A stretch of DNA of 64,000 nucleotides from Excoecaria cochinchinensis (GCA_947683425.1 CANTUQ010000055.1:5444001-5508000); one strand, 5' to 3'; counted from the stretch's first letter, positions 10,653 to 23,548 are shown. A program made the numbers and translations. The notes: generated by a model not told the origin, from the sequence alone.

Positions 10653-13600
10653 TGTAACACCCCCTTCCCAAACGTAGGAGAACCCATCCGCAAGGGAGTG
10701 AGAACTCGTATGAGTAAGGGTGCCACCACACAGAACGGTACACAAGCATCCATTCACATATAATTAAAAACATAGGAAATATCAGAATGATCATGGATTA
10801 ATATAATAAAATTCATTACAATAATGTTCTGATCACCACTAATATTACAAAATGGTTACAACTGTCAGAGATACTTAGCGGAAGCTTAACAAAATATAAA
10901 ATACAAAGAGAGTTCTATTACAAAAGAATCATGCTACAAAAATAAAGCCCTAACACTAATCCCTCTGTGTTGGCTTGACTGGCGGTGACTCTCCCAAAAG
11001 CAATACACCTTCCACACCTAAGCGATAACGCTTAGTGGGAAAACACAACAATAATATATGGACGGAGATTCACAATGGTCGTCAAGGCAAAACACATACG
11101 ACATGACATATGCTTAATATCATAAGATATACTCACAAAAAGAATCACATTCATAACATCCAAAAGCTCATAATCATATTCATATGCCAATAGATTCATA
11201 CACTCATATCAGAGCCATTCGGATTCAAATACTTGTAATTATTCTCATACGGATCACACACTTATCATTATATCAGAACAAAACATAACACCTGCTGACT
11301 CACAATAGTGGATAACGAGTAAATGCGTAGCAGTACCTTACGTGTACGAATTGACACGTAGCTGTACCTTACGGGTACGAATCGGGAAAACAATATCATA
11401 TTTTCTTTTTTCAAAACACTTTACAAAGGGATCTTAAACAAGATCTGAACACGTAGAAGTTCGCGAGGAACTAAACGGGGACCTGATCAGGGTCCAAAAC
11501 AGTACAGAGGCTGCAGCAAAAGGACTCTTTTAGGCATGCCTAACTATCCACTAGACTGACTCTAGCAGGTCATGCATAATCCATCAAATCACATTTATAT
11601 ATATATACACATACCCAAGTTCAATCTCATATATACATTCATATGTATACATAATCACATACTAACAATTAAATTGAAATCATACACATGCTTATTCCTC
11701 ATTCATACATATTGATCGAATACATTTTTGGCAATAAAGAAGTCATCTCAAGTATATAGGAGTGTCGTACTCGCGACAAACTCGACATAAAGCTTCTGTC
11801 ACGCTCGTGAGGATTGTTGCGCTCGCGACAGGATAGGAATTCTCATTCCTAGCTCTCAAACCTTCACTTCCCAAGACACATTTTTCACCCCTTTCACATG
11901 CAACTCTTATGGTCTATTCCAACCTATTATCAGCCAATATGATCTATTGTCAATTTATTAAATTACATGTCTAGAACACAATTCAATCTTAAACATTCAA
12001 TCATAACATCAAGACAATGCAACTCATCGTCATTCAATCAATTCATCATCACATGTAATATCAATTCATGCCTTTCAATTGGACCATCTAACTCATGCTT
12101 TACCAGAAATACACATCAGAATAATGTTTCTCAATCACACATTCATTGAACACATAGTCATACTTTTATACATCTCATTCATTCAATCATACCTATATTT
12201 CCTCATATATAATCCCACCTCATTACACATCTATATATATAGTTCATATTCACTTTAAGCAAACTCATTCCATTTATTATCCTTCATATGTGTATAACTT
12301 AATCTCAACTCATAATTATGCATACTTGTTCATACTACACATGATCACATAGATTAAGGCATCATAATCTTCAAATGTCACTTAACTTGACTAAATTCTA
12401 TTTCATATAATTATACATTATTAGTTTAATCGTCTACTACTAGTCTTAATCATGTTCTTGTGTATTTTCCCAGTGATATCGATTCTTATAATCATTTCAG
12501 AATCCTAAACATGCATTGGATAGACCCGTGAAAGTTTCGGTGTAGTACGGGTTCAATTTGGAAAGAAAAACACATAAAAATATACAAATTAGTTGAGGAT
12601 AAAGGTGGGGAATTGATTCATACCAACCATGGCCTATAAAATGAGAAGAAAATCCCTCATAAGACAGGTTCTGTCGTGCTCGCGACAGTAGCTACCCTCT
12701 ACAAGACTGCTTTTCACATTAAACTTGCATCGACTAAAATAACATCTAAACCTCATTTTTTGGCAAAATGTCCTTCTTAACAATTGTTTCCTAGGATGTT
12801 AAGTTTCCAATAGAACAAGTTTTAGGCAATTTAGACAGCTAAAACATAAGATATGACATAAAAAATCTATACTATTCAGATGAACCCACCAAAATAGGAA
12901 TACCTATGTTTTTGCCACTCTTTAGGACACTTAGAGCTATAATTAGCTCAACCTTATTTTAGACATTTTTAGATGACGATCTTAAGTTTCAGATCCATTT
13001 TGAAGCAATCCATTTAGAGCACTGTAACTCGATCTATGGGCAAAAGAGTCACCAAAGGTCAAGGGAGACCAACATAGAAACTTACTCTACAAGCATACTT
13101 TTCCTACTACGTGCATATGACCTCTAAATTCCACTTTAATGACATTTTTAAACAACATGCTCAACTAATCATTTATTTATATATATGTTAACTTAAAGTA
13201 GGCATAAGCCTCATCTAAATTTGATGAAAACTAAAGGAGTTATAGCCCAAGGAACATAACATGCTCCAAAAAGACCCTCCTACAGAATTAGCTACACCTA
13301 ATTTCACTTTTACAGACTTTTAAGTCCTCAATTCATTAAGATCATTTCTAAGACCATTATAGACACATATTATAGGAACTTAACCCCATTAACTCCATTC
13401 ATTTTTACAGTCATTTAACTCAAGTTATAACACTTATAATTAAATCAAGTCAAATGGACCTCAAATCAATTTTTGCACTTCCAGCTAATTAACTACAATC
13501 TAACCTATTTAGCTTCATTTTATCATCACTCTCATAATACACTTTCCTAACTTAATTATGCACATCACGGCACAAACCACAATTTACATACTTAATATAC

Positions 13601-14342
13601 ACAAGCAATCAATTGACACACACACAAATAATTAGTTCCCAAACCTCTTCTCCTTTGCTCCTCTTAAGCTCACATGGTACCTTGATCATCAATCCTCTTC
13701 TTTCTCTTTCCTTTCTCAAAGCCACCATTACCACATGCACAATCAATTCCAAAATTGGAACACCATAATAAATCCTCAATCCCACAAATTTGAGATCAAG
13801 AAGAAACGGGAGATGAAGAACTATAATTACTCACTTACCTTTGCAATAAACAGCAATTTAATTAACCACTAAACACTTTATTAACCAGCATGATTTGTAG
13901 AACCAAAAATGGTAACTTTGAAAGGAATTTCACGTTGAAGAAGAAGAAGGAACAGCAGATTTTAGAGAGAGGAAGAAATGGCTGAATACACATGCAAAAC
14001 TAGTGGGTTTTCTCTCTCTCCATAAGGTTTATATTGCATGTAGAAGGATGAGGTGGCAAGAGCAGAAATCTACAGCTGAATTCCACCACCCAAACTCACC
14101 AATGCATGTCAATCCACCTCTTTCTCCTCCAATGCATGCATCATCCTATTTATCTCTTTCTCTCTCCCTCATGCACAATCCTAGGTGGCATTTACAGCAA
14201 TGGATCATGGGCGCTACTGCAAATCTGTCCCACTAATGGATTTCAAGCCTTAAGCCCAACAAACCATCTTAATATAAGCTAAGCCCACAGCCTCATTAGT
14301 CCTAGTTAAGCCCATCCACAAATATGATTTTATTAAGTCCAT
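10653..14342 (-). repeat. Element B 5' LTR (5' end missing)
   Basis: Minus-strand LTR whose 3' end is GTGTTACA at 10653. It includes the conserved stem-loop (11018-11035), TAGGCATGCCTAA (near 11531), GCTCGCGACAG inverted motifs (11765-11835, 12668-12690), a GGTAAGT site (13833-13839 reverse) and a TATA-like TATAAA (14028-14033 reverse). Homology to 9193-9360 stops at about 14342, where D5 starts. Confidence 0.85.
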
Positions 14343-14427
14343 ATTTTTTTGTTCATATTTAATTGATTAACATGTAAATTTTTATTGTTTTCATTTATTT
14401 ATTTATTCAATTGTTTATATATTTGTT

Positions 14428-14717
<290 letters not shown>

Positions 14718-15489
14718 ATGTTGTTTTATTTATTTCAATTATATCCTTTCATTCCTTTGTCATTCATAATGCATTTTTTTTCATTTATTTTAATTTATTA
14801 ACATTTTAATTCATTTGTCATCTTTCATGTCATCTTATTTTATTTTAGTTTATTAATTATCATTTCATGTGTTTAATTAATTTTCTTGATTAAATCACTA
14901 ACATTAATTTTATTTGTGTTTGTTTTTTATTCCGACACTTATTTTCTTTGCTTGGGCATTCCCGCAAGCACGCGGGGAGATCCAGAAGGCTCGTTTGGTT
15001 TGAACTTTCATTTTATTATTTGTAATATTTTATTTATTTGGTTTTTTTATTTATTTTGCCAGGTAATTTTTAATAAATATTATTTATTTTACACACGTTT
15101 AAAAGAAAATCACAAAAATATTTATATTAATTAATTTGGAGTTTTTTTAATAAAAATGGGACCAATGTCCTAGTTTCTTCCACCTAAACAAATTGTCACC
15201 TCTAAACGTTTTCTGTAAGTATGCATGCGAGGACCAATGTCCTCATCCTTAATAAATATCCCGTTTTATGTATGATTTCCATTCTATTTACAATGGGGGT
15301 TGTATTTCGCCCCTAGTTTTGTTGTAATTTACTCCATTTTCATTACCTTGTGTTAGTCTTGCTTTCGTTTATCACTTTTATTATGTGAATGATCTGCGCT
15401 TAAATTAATGCATTAAATTGTATGAGAAAAGGAATGAAATATTAAATTAAAAACTCACTTATAATTTAACCAAGGTATGAATAAATGGG

Positions 15490-15930
15490 AAGTCCCGAAC
15501 CATCTCTGGTCTTAGACTCAATGAAGTTAGAGGACCATCTTAATGTCCTATTGGGGTGGGGTCTCCAAAATATCTCTTGTTGCCCAAAATAGGCCCAATT
15601 TGCATGGTCTTAGGCTCCACGAGATTAGATGATCTTTTCAGTGTTTTATTGGAAAGAGGTGTCCAAAATATCTCTGGCTTGCCCAAAATAGACGTATATG
15701 CATCGTCTTAGGCTTCATGAGATTACACGATCCTCCCAGTGTTCTATTAGAAGGAGGTGTCCAAAATATCTCTGATTATCCAAACTACACACACATGCGC
15801 TGTCTTAGGCTTAGTGAGGCTAGATGACCTTTCCCAATGTTCTATTGGGTGGCGACTCAAAAATACCTCCTTGTTGCCCAAAATAGACGCCTTTGTAAAT
15901 CTCTTACAAGTTCCATGAACCTCTCCTGAA
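15490..15930. repeat. Minisatellite in D5, period about 97 bp, four units
   Basis: Units recur with tgttctatt-like cores at about 15547, 15640, 15740 and 15837, each followed by ccaaaatatctct-like and cccaaaatag-like blocks. Homologous units lie in D1 (17940-18270). Confidence 0.8.
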
Positions 15931-15978
15931 CGCACTAAAAGCGGGTTTTTGGGGCCTACGGGGTTCGACGGGCATCAC

Positions 15979-16177
15979 AATATGACATGAGATTTAATTA
16001 ATTGAGTGATTAAATTGAAAGAAAAATAAAGATAAAGTGTAATGAGCGCTTTGGCCAAATGGTAAACTTGGAATAAATAATGTGTAACTTGATTATTTAT
16101 TAAGTATAATAGTATAAAATGAATAAAGAATGGAAAATAAGAATATGTAAATTTACTTGAAATTAAAAGTGCATATC
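15979..16177. other. Unassigned AT-rich spacer
   Basis: About 200 bp between D5 and solo LTR S. No ORF, repeat or element end is recognisable. Confidence 0.6.
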
Positions 16178-16393
16178 TATAATACCCCGATTTCCACCCT
16201 AGTTGTATTGGGCATTTGTTTGTGAGTATTGCATGTGCTTAGCTTTAATAATAGTTTGTGTGGAGTTAATTGCATGATTATGTTAATTGTGTGGTTGCAT
16301 TTTTATGGTTGAGGAATTAGAAGAATTAGAAGAGTATTTGTCAAAACCACCAATGGCTAAGTAACATGTGGCAAGAAAGAGAAAAAGGAGGGA

Positions 16394-16400
16394 TATATAA
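16394..16400 (+). promoter_or_regulatory. TATA box in LTR S
   Basis: TATATAA 216 bp from the LTR 5' end. The same motif is 216 bp from the 5' end in both C LTRs (23312-23318 and 33119-33125, minus strand). U3 is therefore short, and nearly all of the LTR would lie in the transcript. Confidence 0.6.
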
Positions 16401-16959
16401 ACTAGGAGAGAAAAAATGAGAGAGAGCCACTCATCTGCCCTCTCCCGTTTCCCTCTCCCTGTCCCCATTTGCTTCTTCTTCTTCCCTCTTCTTGCCCTAG
16501 ATTTTCTTGAGTTGCTCTTTGGTGGAATTTGACAACACAAGAGGTTAATTGGTAAGTTTTGTTATTCTTCTTCTCATTCTTCTTCTTCCTCTTCTCTTTT
16601 GGTGTTCCCGTTGGTTTGTGTGGATGTGGTGCTTTTGTTGAACTTTTGTGTGTTTTGGGTTTTATGGTTCAGAGACACCTTCTAGAGAGCCCAAGGGGAA
16701 AGAGGCGGCAAGTGGTAGTGCAACCCCTTGAATTTGTGGAGCTAAGGAGCCTAAGGTTTGGGAATGTTTTCAATTTGTGCATTTTCTTTGATTTGTGAAA
16801 TTATGCTTGTTTGTTAGAAATTGAAAGTATAAATGTAATTGGGTATGTACTTAGGGCTATTATGAGTTGAGTAGTTGTAGTGTTTTGTTGAATTGTAGTA
16901 AGGTGGGGTTTAGGTGTGAGTTTGGGTATGTTTTCGACAGAGTTTCTGGGTTTTGTATG

Positions 16960-17265
16960 ATCTACACGGCGGTATGAAGAGGCATACCACCGTATGATCG
17001 TATTCTGTATTTAAGTTTTTCTTGTCCGTGAATTTACACGGCAGTAAGAGTTCAGCATACCGCCATGTAAAGTCATTCTATTTTAAAGAATTTCTATTGT
17101 GCATTTTACACAGTGGTAAGGCTTTGTCATACCACCATGCAAATGCATTCTATTTTCTGTGGGGTTTTGGCTCGGCAGGCCACACGGCGGTAAGGTTTTC
17201 TTTACCACCGTGTGGAACGTCTTACACGGCGGTAAGGTTTTGTCATACTGCCGTGTAAATGCCCC
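16960..17265 (+). repeat. Hairpin tandem array in LTR S
   Basis: Units built from TTACACGGCGGTAAG and CATACCGCCGTGTAAA arms, repeated about every 72 bp, followed by spacers with attctattt/attctgt (cagaat on the other strand). Located about 784-1085 bp from the LTR 5' end. Same array as in both C LTRs. Confidence 0.85.
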
Positions 17266-17818
17266 TATTTTTAAATTCTGAACTTTTGATTTTCGTCCAT
17301 TTTTCTCCCTTTTGAACTTGTTTCTGCTTACCATCTTTATCTAGTGGTATCTTATCTAACAAGTGATATTGAATTGTATTTTGCTAAATCAAATTATGTT
17401 GATGTTATGCTTTGACTATGAAATGTTTTATGCATAGCCTACAAGTGTCAAGTTAGTCGATAGTTAGGAGTGCCTAAAGAGTTCTGTTAGCTGTAGCCCC
17501 AATGTGTTTCGGACCTTGATCAGGTCCCCGTTTGGGGCCTTGCAATCCTTAATGTGTTCGGATCTTGTTTAAGATCCTCAATGTGAAAATATTTTTGGAT
17601 GAAAATAAAGAAATTACTTTTGACCGTACCCACGGGTACTAATGTGTTCACTCACTATCCGCTACTATGAGTTTGCAGGCATTTATGTGATTCTTAATTA
17701 TTGATGAATTGATTGCACTAATAAGTGATTCATAGTGTGAAATTCCATTAAATGCCTTTCAAGATGCAAAATTATTACGCTTTTGGTATGATATGATTTG
17801 CTTGTGAAATATGCATGT

Positions 17819-20408
17819 TGTGACGCGCGCTGAACCTCGGGGAGCCCCGAACCGCCCGCCTTCAGGGCGATCGGGATGAGGTTCATGAAAAATTGTAAGA
17901 AATTACAAGTGCGTCCATTTTGGGCAACAAGGAGGTTTCTTGGAGTCGCCACCCAATAGAACATTGGGAAAGGTCGTCTAGCCTCAGTGAGCCTAAGAAA
18001 GCGCTGTTATGTTCATTATAGGCAAGCCGGAGGTGTCTTGGAGGTATCCACCATAATGATAGGATGGTCCTCTAGCCTCACGCTTGGGCAAACCAGAGGT
18101 GTCTTGGACGTATCCACCTTAATAGAACATTAAGATGGCCCTCTCGCCTCGTGGCGTCTAGGACTATGCAAGTTTGATCCTTTTATGGGACACAACAGGT
18201 GTCTTGGAGGTTTCCACCCCAACAAAATGCCGAGGTGGCCCTCTCGCCTCATTGAGCCCAAAGACCAGAGTAGGTTCGGGACTTCCCATTTATTCATACC
18301 TTGATTAAGTTTGTATTTGAGTTTTGAATTTAGCGTTTCGTCCCTTTTCTCATTCAATTCGGTGCAGTTTAATTAAAGTACAAGTTATTCATTCAAAGGA
18401 AGCGATAAATAAAAGTATAATTAAAGTAAAGTGCATGAAAATAACTTACAATAAAACTATGGGCGGAATACAACCCCCATTGTAAATAAAATACAAAGCA
18501 TGCATAAAACGGGATATATATTAAAGATGAGGACATTGGTCCTCGCATGCATATTTATTATAAAATAATTTTGATGTGATAATTTTTATTTTGGATGGAG
18601 GAAATTGGGACATTGGTCCCATTTTTATTAGGAAAGGTTCCCAGTTAATTAATAAAAATGTTTTGTGATTTTCTTTTTAGCATGCCTAAAATAAATAATT
18701 TTATAAGAAAATTACATGACAAAATAAATGAAAAAGCTAAATAAATGAAATATTACAAATAAATTAATTAAATATTTAACCTAAACAAGCCTTCTGGATC
18801 TCCTCGGCTGCTCGCAAAAATGCCCAAGTAAAGAAAATAAGTTTTGACATAAAAAAAACAAAACACAAATGAAATAACGTTAGTAATTAAATCAATAAAA
18901 TCAATTAAACATATAAAATAATGAATGATAAAATAAAATAAAATAAGATAAAATAAGATGACGTCATAATGACAAATGAATTACCATGTTAACAACTTAA
19001 AATAAATGAGAAAAATGTATTATGAATGACAAATGAATTAAATGATGTGATTGAAATAAATAAAAAATGTTAATGAATTAATACATAAAAATATGAACAT
19101 GATGATAATAATAATGAAAAATAAAAATAAATAAATAAATGAATAAACAATAAATATACAACAATAGCAATGAAAAAAATGATCAAAAAATGAATAAAAG
19201 AATGATGAAAATAATTAAATAAATGATGTGATTAATTAATGTTATCCCAATTAACATAAAACATCTACATGTTAAAAAAAATCAATCAAAATAAATTAAT
19301 TAATTACATGTTAAAAATAATGAGAAATCAAAGCAAAAATAAATTATTTACATGTTAGCAATAATAAGAAATAAATATTTACATGAACAAAAATAATATA
19401 TTAACATGTTAAATGAGATAAATATAAAAGCAATAGAACAAATAAATAAATAAATGAAAATAATAAAAAATAATAATAATATACATGTTAATAAATTAAA
19501 TATGAATAAAATAATAAAAATAGGAATAAAAAGATTAGGCCCAAAATATTTATCCTCAGAGTTTCGGATTCGATGAAGATAAAAATGATGATTGATTTAC
19601 TTATTCTTGATTTGCAAGATTAGAATTAAATAATAAAAATGTTGAAATTTTATTCCAAGAAAAAAGATTAAAAAAATGATCAAAATATTCTCATGAACAA
19701 ACAATTATTTTGTTTGTCTCAAGAAAAAAATCATTTGTGAAAAAAACTTCTATTTTAGAAAATCAAATGAAAATTAGATTTTAGGAACAAAACAATTATT
19801 TTGTTTGCTCCAAAATCCATTGTTCATCAAAAAGTGATTCAAAATAATAAAAAAAACCTTGAAAAAAATTTTATTGAAAACAAATAAAAGGTTAAAAAAT
19901 GAATTTTGAGAGCAAATAATTATTTCATTTGTCTCAAAATCAAGTTCATCAACAAAACTTCTTCTAAAAATATGTTTAGAAGAAATTCTATTGGAAAAAG
20001 GAATAAGAATTGAACTATTTTTATTTTTTGTTGGGGAAAAAATTTAATCAAAGTTAGAGAGAATTTTTGAGAGGAAGAAGAAGAGAAAAGATGAAGAAAA
20101 AACCGTAAAAAAAATTTCCCCCATTTTATTTTTTTATCCTATTCTTTTTATATGAAGAAAATCAGAAAATTAAAATAATTAAAGTGATAAAACCTAATAA
20201 AAACATATATTATCTATTTTGAACTTTAAAAATTAAATAAATCACTAAAAATCTGAAAAAAAAAAGTGATAAAAAACCAAACTTTAGGCCCCAAAATCCG
20301 GAAAAACTCATTTTTTGGCGAAAAGGGGCGAACTGCCGCGGAAAAAGGGGGCATCTTATCATCATTGGGTAACTCTGATCTAGGCCGCCTCAGGACCTGG
20401 TGTCTACA
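17819..20408 (+). mobile_element. Solo LTR D1 (Tat-type), TSD CATGT
   Basis: 2590 bp, TGTGACGCGCGC...GGTGTCTACA, flanked by CATGT at 17814-17818 and 20409-20413. The empty site is visible in the C LTRs (tatgcatgtgttttgcc). It holds the minisatellite at 17940-18270 with CCCAATAGAACATTGGG, then long A-rich DNA. No internal region: a solo LTR left by LTR-LTR recombination. Confidence 0.93.
17940..18270 (+). repeat. Minisatellite of hairpin units in D1
   Basis: Units of roughly 75-100 bp with ggtgtcttggaggtatccacc and gatggccctctcgcctc blocks. Cores are palindromic: CCCAAT-agaac-ATTGGG (17952-17968) and CTTAAT-agaac-ATTAAG (about 18118-18134), which differ by paired changes. Confidence 0.8.
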
Positions 20409-20889
20409 CATGTGTTTTACCTTTATGACCATTGTGAATGACCGTTCATATTTGTATTTTCCCCACTAAGCGTTATCGCTTAACACAGGTGTTTCATCCG
20501 TGCAGGTGCGAAAGAAGTGGAGTTTTTGGGAGTGTCCCCGCAGTCCAGGCCAACGCAGTTCGAGTGAAGTTTTGGAAGTTTAGCTTTTGTTTTATGCATA
20601 CCTTTTTGTAATCTTTTGGTTTTATTTTTTATCTATCTTAGTGTAATCCTTCAGCTATGTATTTTGGAAGATTGTAATTATTATTTTGGCACGTTTATGC
20701 TGTTATATTTTGTAATGAACCCTTTTGTTGTATCAATGAATGAACCGTTGAGATCTAAGTTTTATTTTTCTATCTATATTTATTTTTTTGTATATGCTTT
20801 ATTGTGGATCGTGTGGTGATGCCCTTATCCATACGGGTGTTCACTCCTTCCAGGATGAGCTCCCTTACGTATGGGTCTGGGGTGTTACA

Positions 20890-21394
20890 ATTTTTGCATA
20901 TGTATAAAGAGAATAAATACATTATTTTTAAGATGAAAACAATTGAAAGTGTATGTTTTAGTGAATTCTTGATATGAATGATGTTTATATTGAATATCAA
21001 GTGAATCGAAATGGAATTGATGGAAAAAGAATGAAAAAGAAGTGGTAATGTATTATATGGTTTAATATTGTGAAAATTGTTCATTTTATATATGAAATGA
21101 ATAATGAAATGAATGATGAAGTGTCTTGCCCTTAGTGATCTGGTAGTAAATCTAGTACAGGATATTTATGGCTAGCCATAGGGACGTCAGTGTATAGCGC
21201 GGTAGCGAGTCATGGTGACTTGTAATTATAGACTAATGACGGTCTATTTACAAGTGTAAGTGTAGTGTAAAATGTAAATGTAGAGTCGTCGGAGTGTAAT
21301 TTGACCCCATAATGGTCACTCCGACACTACCGAAGTGTAATTTAGCCCCCTAGTGGCCACTTCTGTAGGTTAGGGCTACAGAGCCTAGTCCCGC
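20890..21394. other. Unassigned repeat-like DNA with three hairpins
   Basis: Between S and D2. The first 230 bp are AT-rich. Then inverted repeats follow: ACTTGT...ACAAGT (about 21219-21257), CGGAGTG...CACTCCG (21290-21323) and GAAGTG...CACTTC (21332-21363). It resembles an LTR fragment by its repeat style, but no ends are visible. Confidence 0.5.
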
Positions 21395-21417
21395 TGTGAC
21401 GCGTCCGAATTCGCTTA

Positions 21418-23534
21418 TGTAACACCCCATACCCATACGTAAGGGAGCTCATCCGCAGAGGGAGTGAACGCCTGTATGGATAAGGGTATCACCAAACCAT
21501 CCACAACCAAGTATAGATAAAAATGAAAAAAAAATATATGTATATATATATATATAGCAGAAGAAATTAAAACCTAAATCTCAAAGATCATTCATTGATA
21601 TAACAAAGGGTCTAATACAAGAGTGTAACAGTACATAAGATATCTTTACATAAATTACAAGCTTCAAAATACATAACTGAAAGATTACAAGAGGGAAATA
21701 CAGAGTAAGGCCAAAAGGTTACAAAAAAGAATAATATATAAAAGCTAAGCTCCAAAACTTCACTCCTACTGCATTGGCCTGGCCTGCGGTGACACTCCCA
21801 AAAACTCCACTTCTTTCGCACCTGCACGGATTGAACACCCGTGCTAAGCGATAACGCTTAGTGGGAAAAACACAAATATGAATGGCCATTCACAATGGTT
21901 GTAGAGGCAAAACACATGCATATGTCACAAGCAAATCATACCATTCCAAAAGCATAACAATTTTGCATCATGAAAGGCATTCAATGGAGTTCCACACTAT
22001 ATATAACTTATTAGTACAATCAATTAATCAATAATTGAGAATCACATAAAAGCCTGCAAACTCATAGTAGCGAGTGAACACATTAGTACCCGTGGCTAAG
22101 GTCAAAAGCAATTTCTTTATTTTCATCCAAAAGCATTTTCACATTGAGGATCTTAAACAAGATCTGAACACATTATGGAGCGCGGACCCAAACAGGGACC
22201 TAATCAGGGTCCAGAATACATTGGGGCTGCAGCTAACAGAACTCTTTAGGCATGCCTAATTATCCACTAACTTGAAACTTGCAGGCTATGCATAAAATAT
22301 TTCATAATCGAAGCATAAAATCAACATATTTCGATGAAGAAAGTTACAATTCAATATCATTTGCTAGATAAGATGCCACTAGGTAAAGATTGTAAGTAAA
22401 AACAAGTTTAAAAAGGAACAAATAGATAGAAATCAAAAGTTCAATATTTCAAAGTAGGGGGCATTTACACGGTGGTATAACAAAACCTTACCGTCGTGTA
22501 AGACATTCCACACGGTGGTAAAGAAAACCTTACTGCCATGTGGCATGCCGAGCCAAAACTCCAAGGAAAATAGAATGCATTTACACTGCGGTATGATAAA
22601 GCCTTACCACCATGTAAAATGCACAACAAAAATTTATCAAAACAGAATGACTTTACACGACGATATGACAAACTCTCACCGCCATGTGAAATCACAGACA
22701 AGAAAAACTTAAATACAGAATACAATCACACGGTGGTATGCCTTTTCATACCGTTGTGTGGATCATAAAAAACCCAGAAATTTCTGTCGAAAACACACCA
22801 AAACCACACCCAAACTTCACCTTACTACTAATTCAACAAAACACTTCAAATACTCAACTCATAATACCCCTAAGTACATACCCAATTACATTTATACACT
22901 GAATTTCTAATAATCAAACATAACTTCACAAATCAAAGAAAATGCACAAATTGAAACATTTCCAAACCTTGATCTCCTTAGCTCCACAATTTCAAGGGGC
23001 TGCACTACCACTTGCCACCTCTTTCCCCTTGGGCTCTCTAGCAGGTACCTCTGAACCATAAAACCCAAAATACACAAAAACTCAACAAAAACACTACATC
23101 CACACAAACCAACGGGAGCACTAAAGAAGAAGAAGAAGAAGAAGAAGAAGAATAGCAAAACTTACCAATTAATCTCTTGTGTTGTCAAATTCCACCAAAG
23201 AACAACTAAAGAAACATTAGGGCAAGAAGAGGGAAGAAGAAGAAGACGGGAACAGGGAGGGGAAACAGGAGAGGGCAGATGAGTAGTCTCTCTCGTTTTC
23301 TCTCTCCTAATTTATATATCTCTCCTTTTTCTCTCCCTTGCCACATGTCAGTTAGTCATTGGTGGTTTTGACAAACACTCTTCTAGTCCTTCTAATTCCT
23401 CAACCACAAAAATACAACCACACAATTAACATAACATGCAATTGACTCCACACAAACTATCATTAAAGCTAAGCACATGCAATAACTCACAAATAAATGC
23501 CCAATACTACTAGGGTTGGAATTGGGGTTTTACA
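21418..23534 (-). repeat. Element C 3' LTR
   Basis: 2117 bp; on the minus strand TGTAAAACCCC...GTGTTACA. Stem-loop at 21844-21861, TAGGCATGCCTAA near 22245, hairpin array 22458-22760, GGTAAGT at 23160-23166 and TATATAA at 23312-23318 (both reverse). Confidence 0.93.
22458..22760 (-). repeat. Hairpin tandem array in C 3' LTR
   Basis: About five imperfect hairpins with arms of the TTACACGGYGGTA / TACCRCCGTGTAA type, recurring about every 72 bp, with AAAACAGAATGACT- and AATAGAATGCA-like spacers. Confidence 0.85.
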
Positions 23535-23536
23535 AC

Positions 23537-23548
23537 TCTCCCCTCCTA
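23537..23548 (-). other. Element C polypurine tract
   Basis: Minus-strand aggaggggagag next to the 3' LTR start, preceded by gacgaaattgtta as in the related elements. Confidence 0.75.

Larger units (their letters stand above)
9193..14342 (-). mobile_element. Element B: minus-strand LTR element with tiny non-coding interior, truncated
   Basis: Two same-orientation LTR pieces flank 963 bp. The left piece (9193-9689) repeats 14165-14342 and carries the LTR 5' end; the right piece (10653-14342) carries the LTR 3' end next to a primer-binding site. Reconstructed LTR length is about 4.0 kb. No gag or pol is visible, so it was non-autonomous or deleted internally. The outer end of its right LTR (about 330 bp present at 9361-9689) is missing at the junction with D5. 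Confidence 0.82.
16178..20889 (+). mobile_element. Solo LTR S (element C family), split by D1
   Basis: Plus-strand LTR matching the LTRs of element C. It starts TATAATACCCC (first G mutated) and ends GGTGTTACA. Without D1 and its duplicated 5 bp it is 2117 bp, the same length as C's left LTR. No internal region follows. The flanking 5-mers (atatc and atttt) do not match, so the target duplication is decayed or the LTR arose by recombination. Confidence 0.85.
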
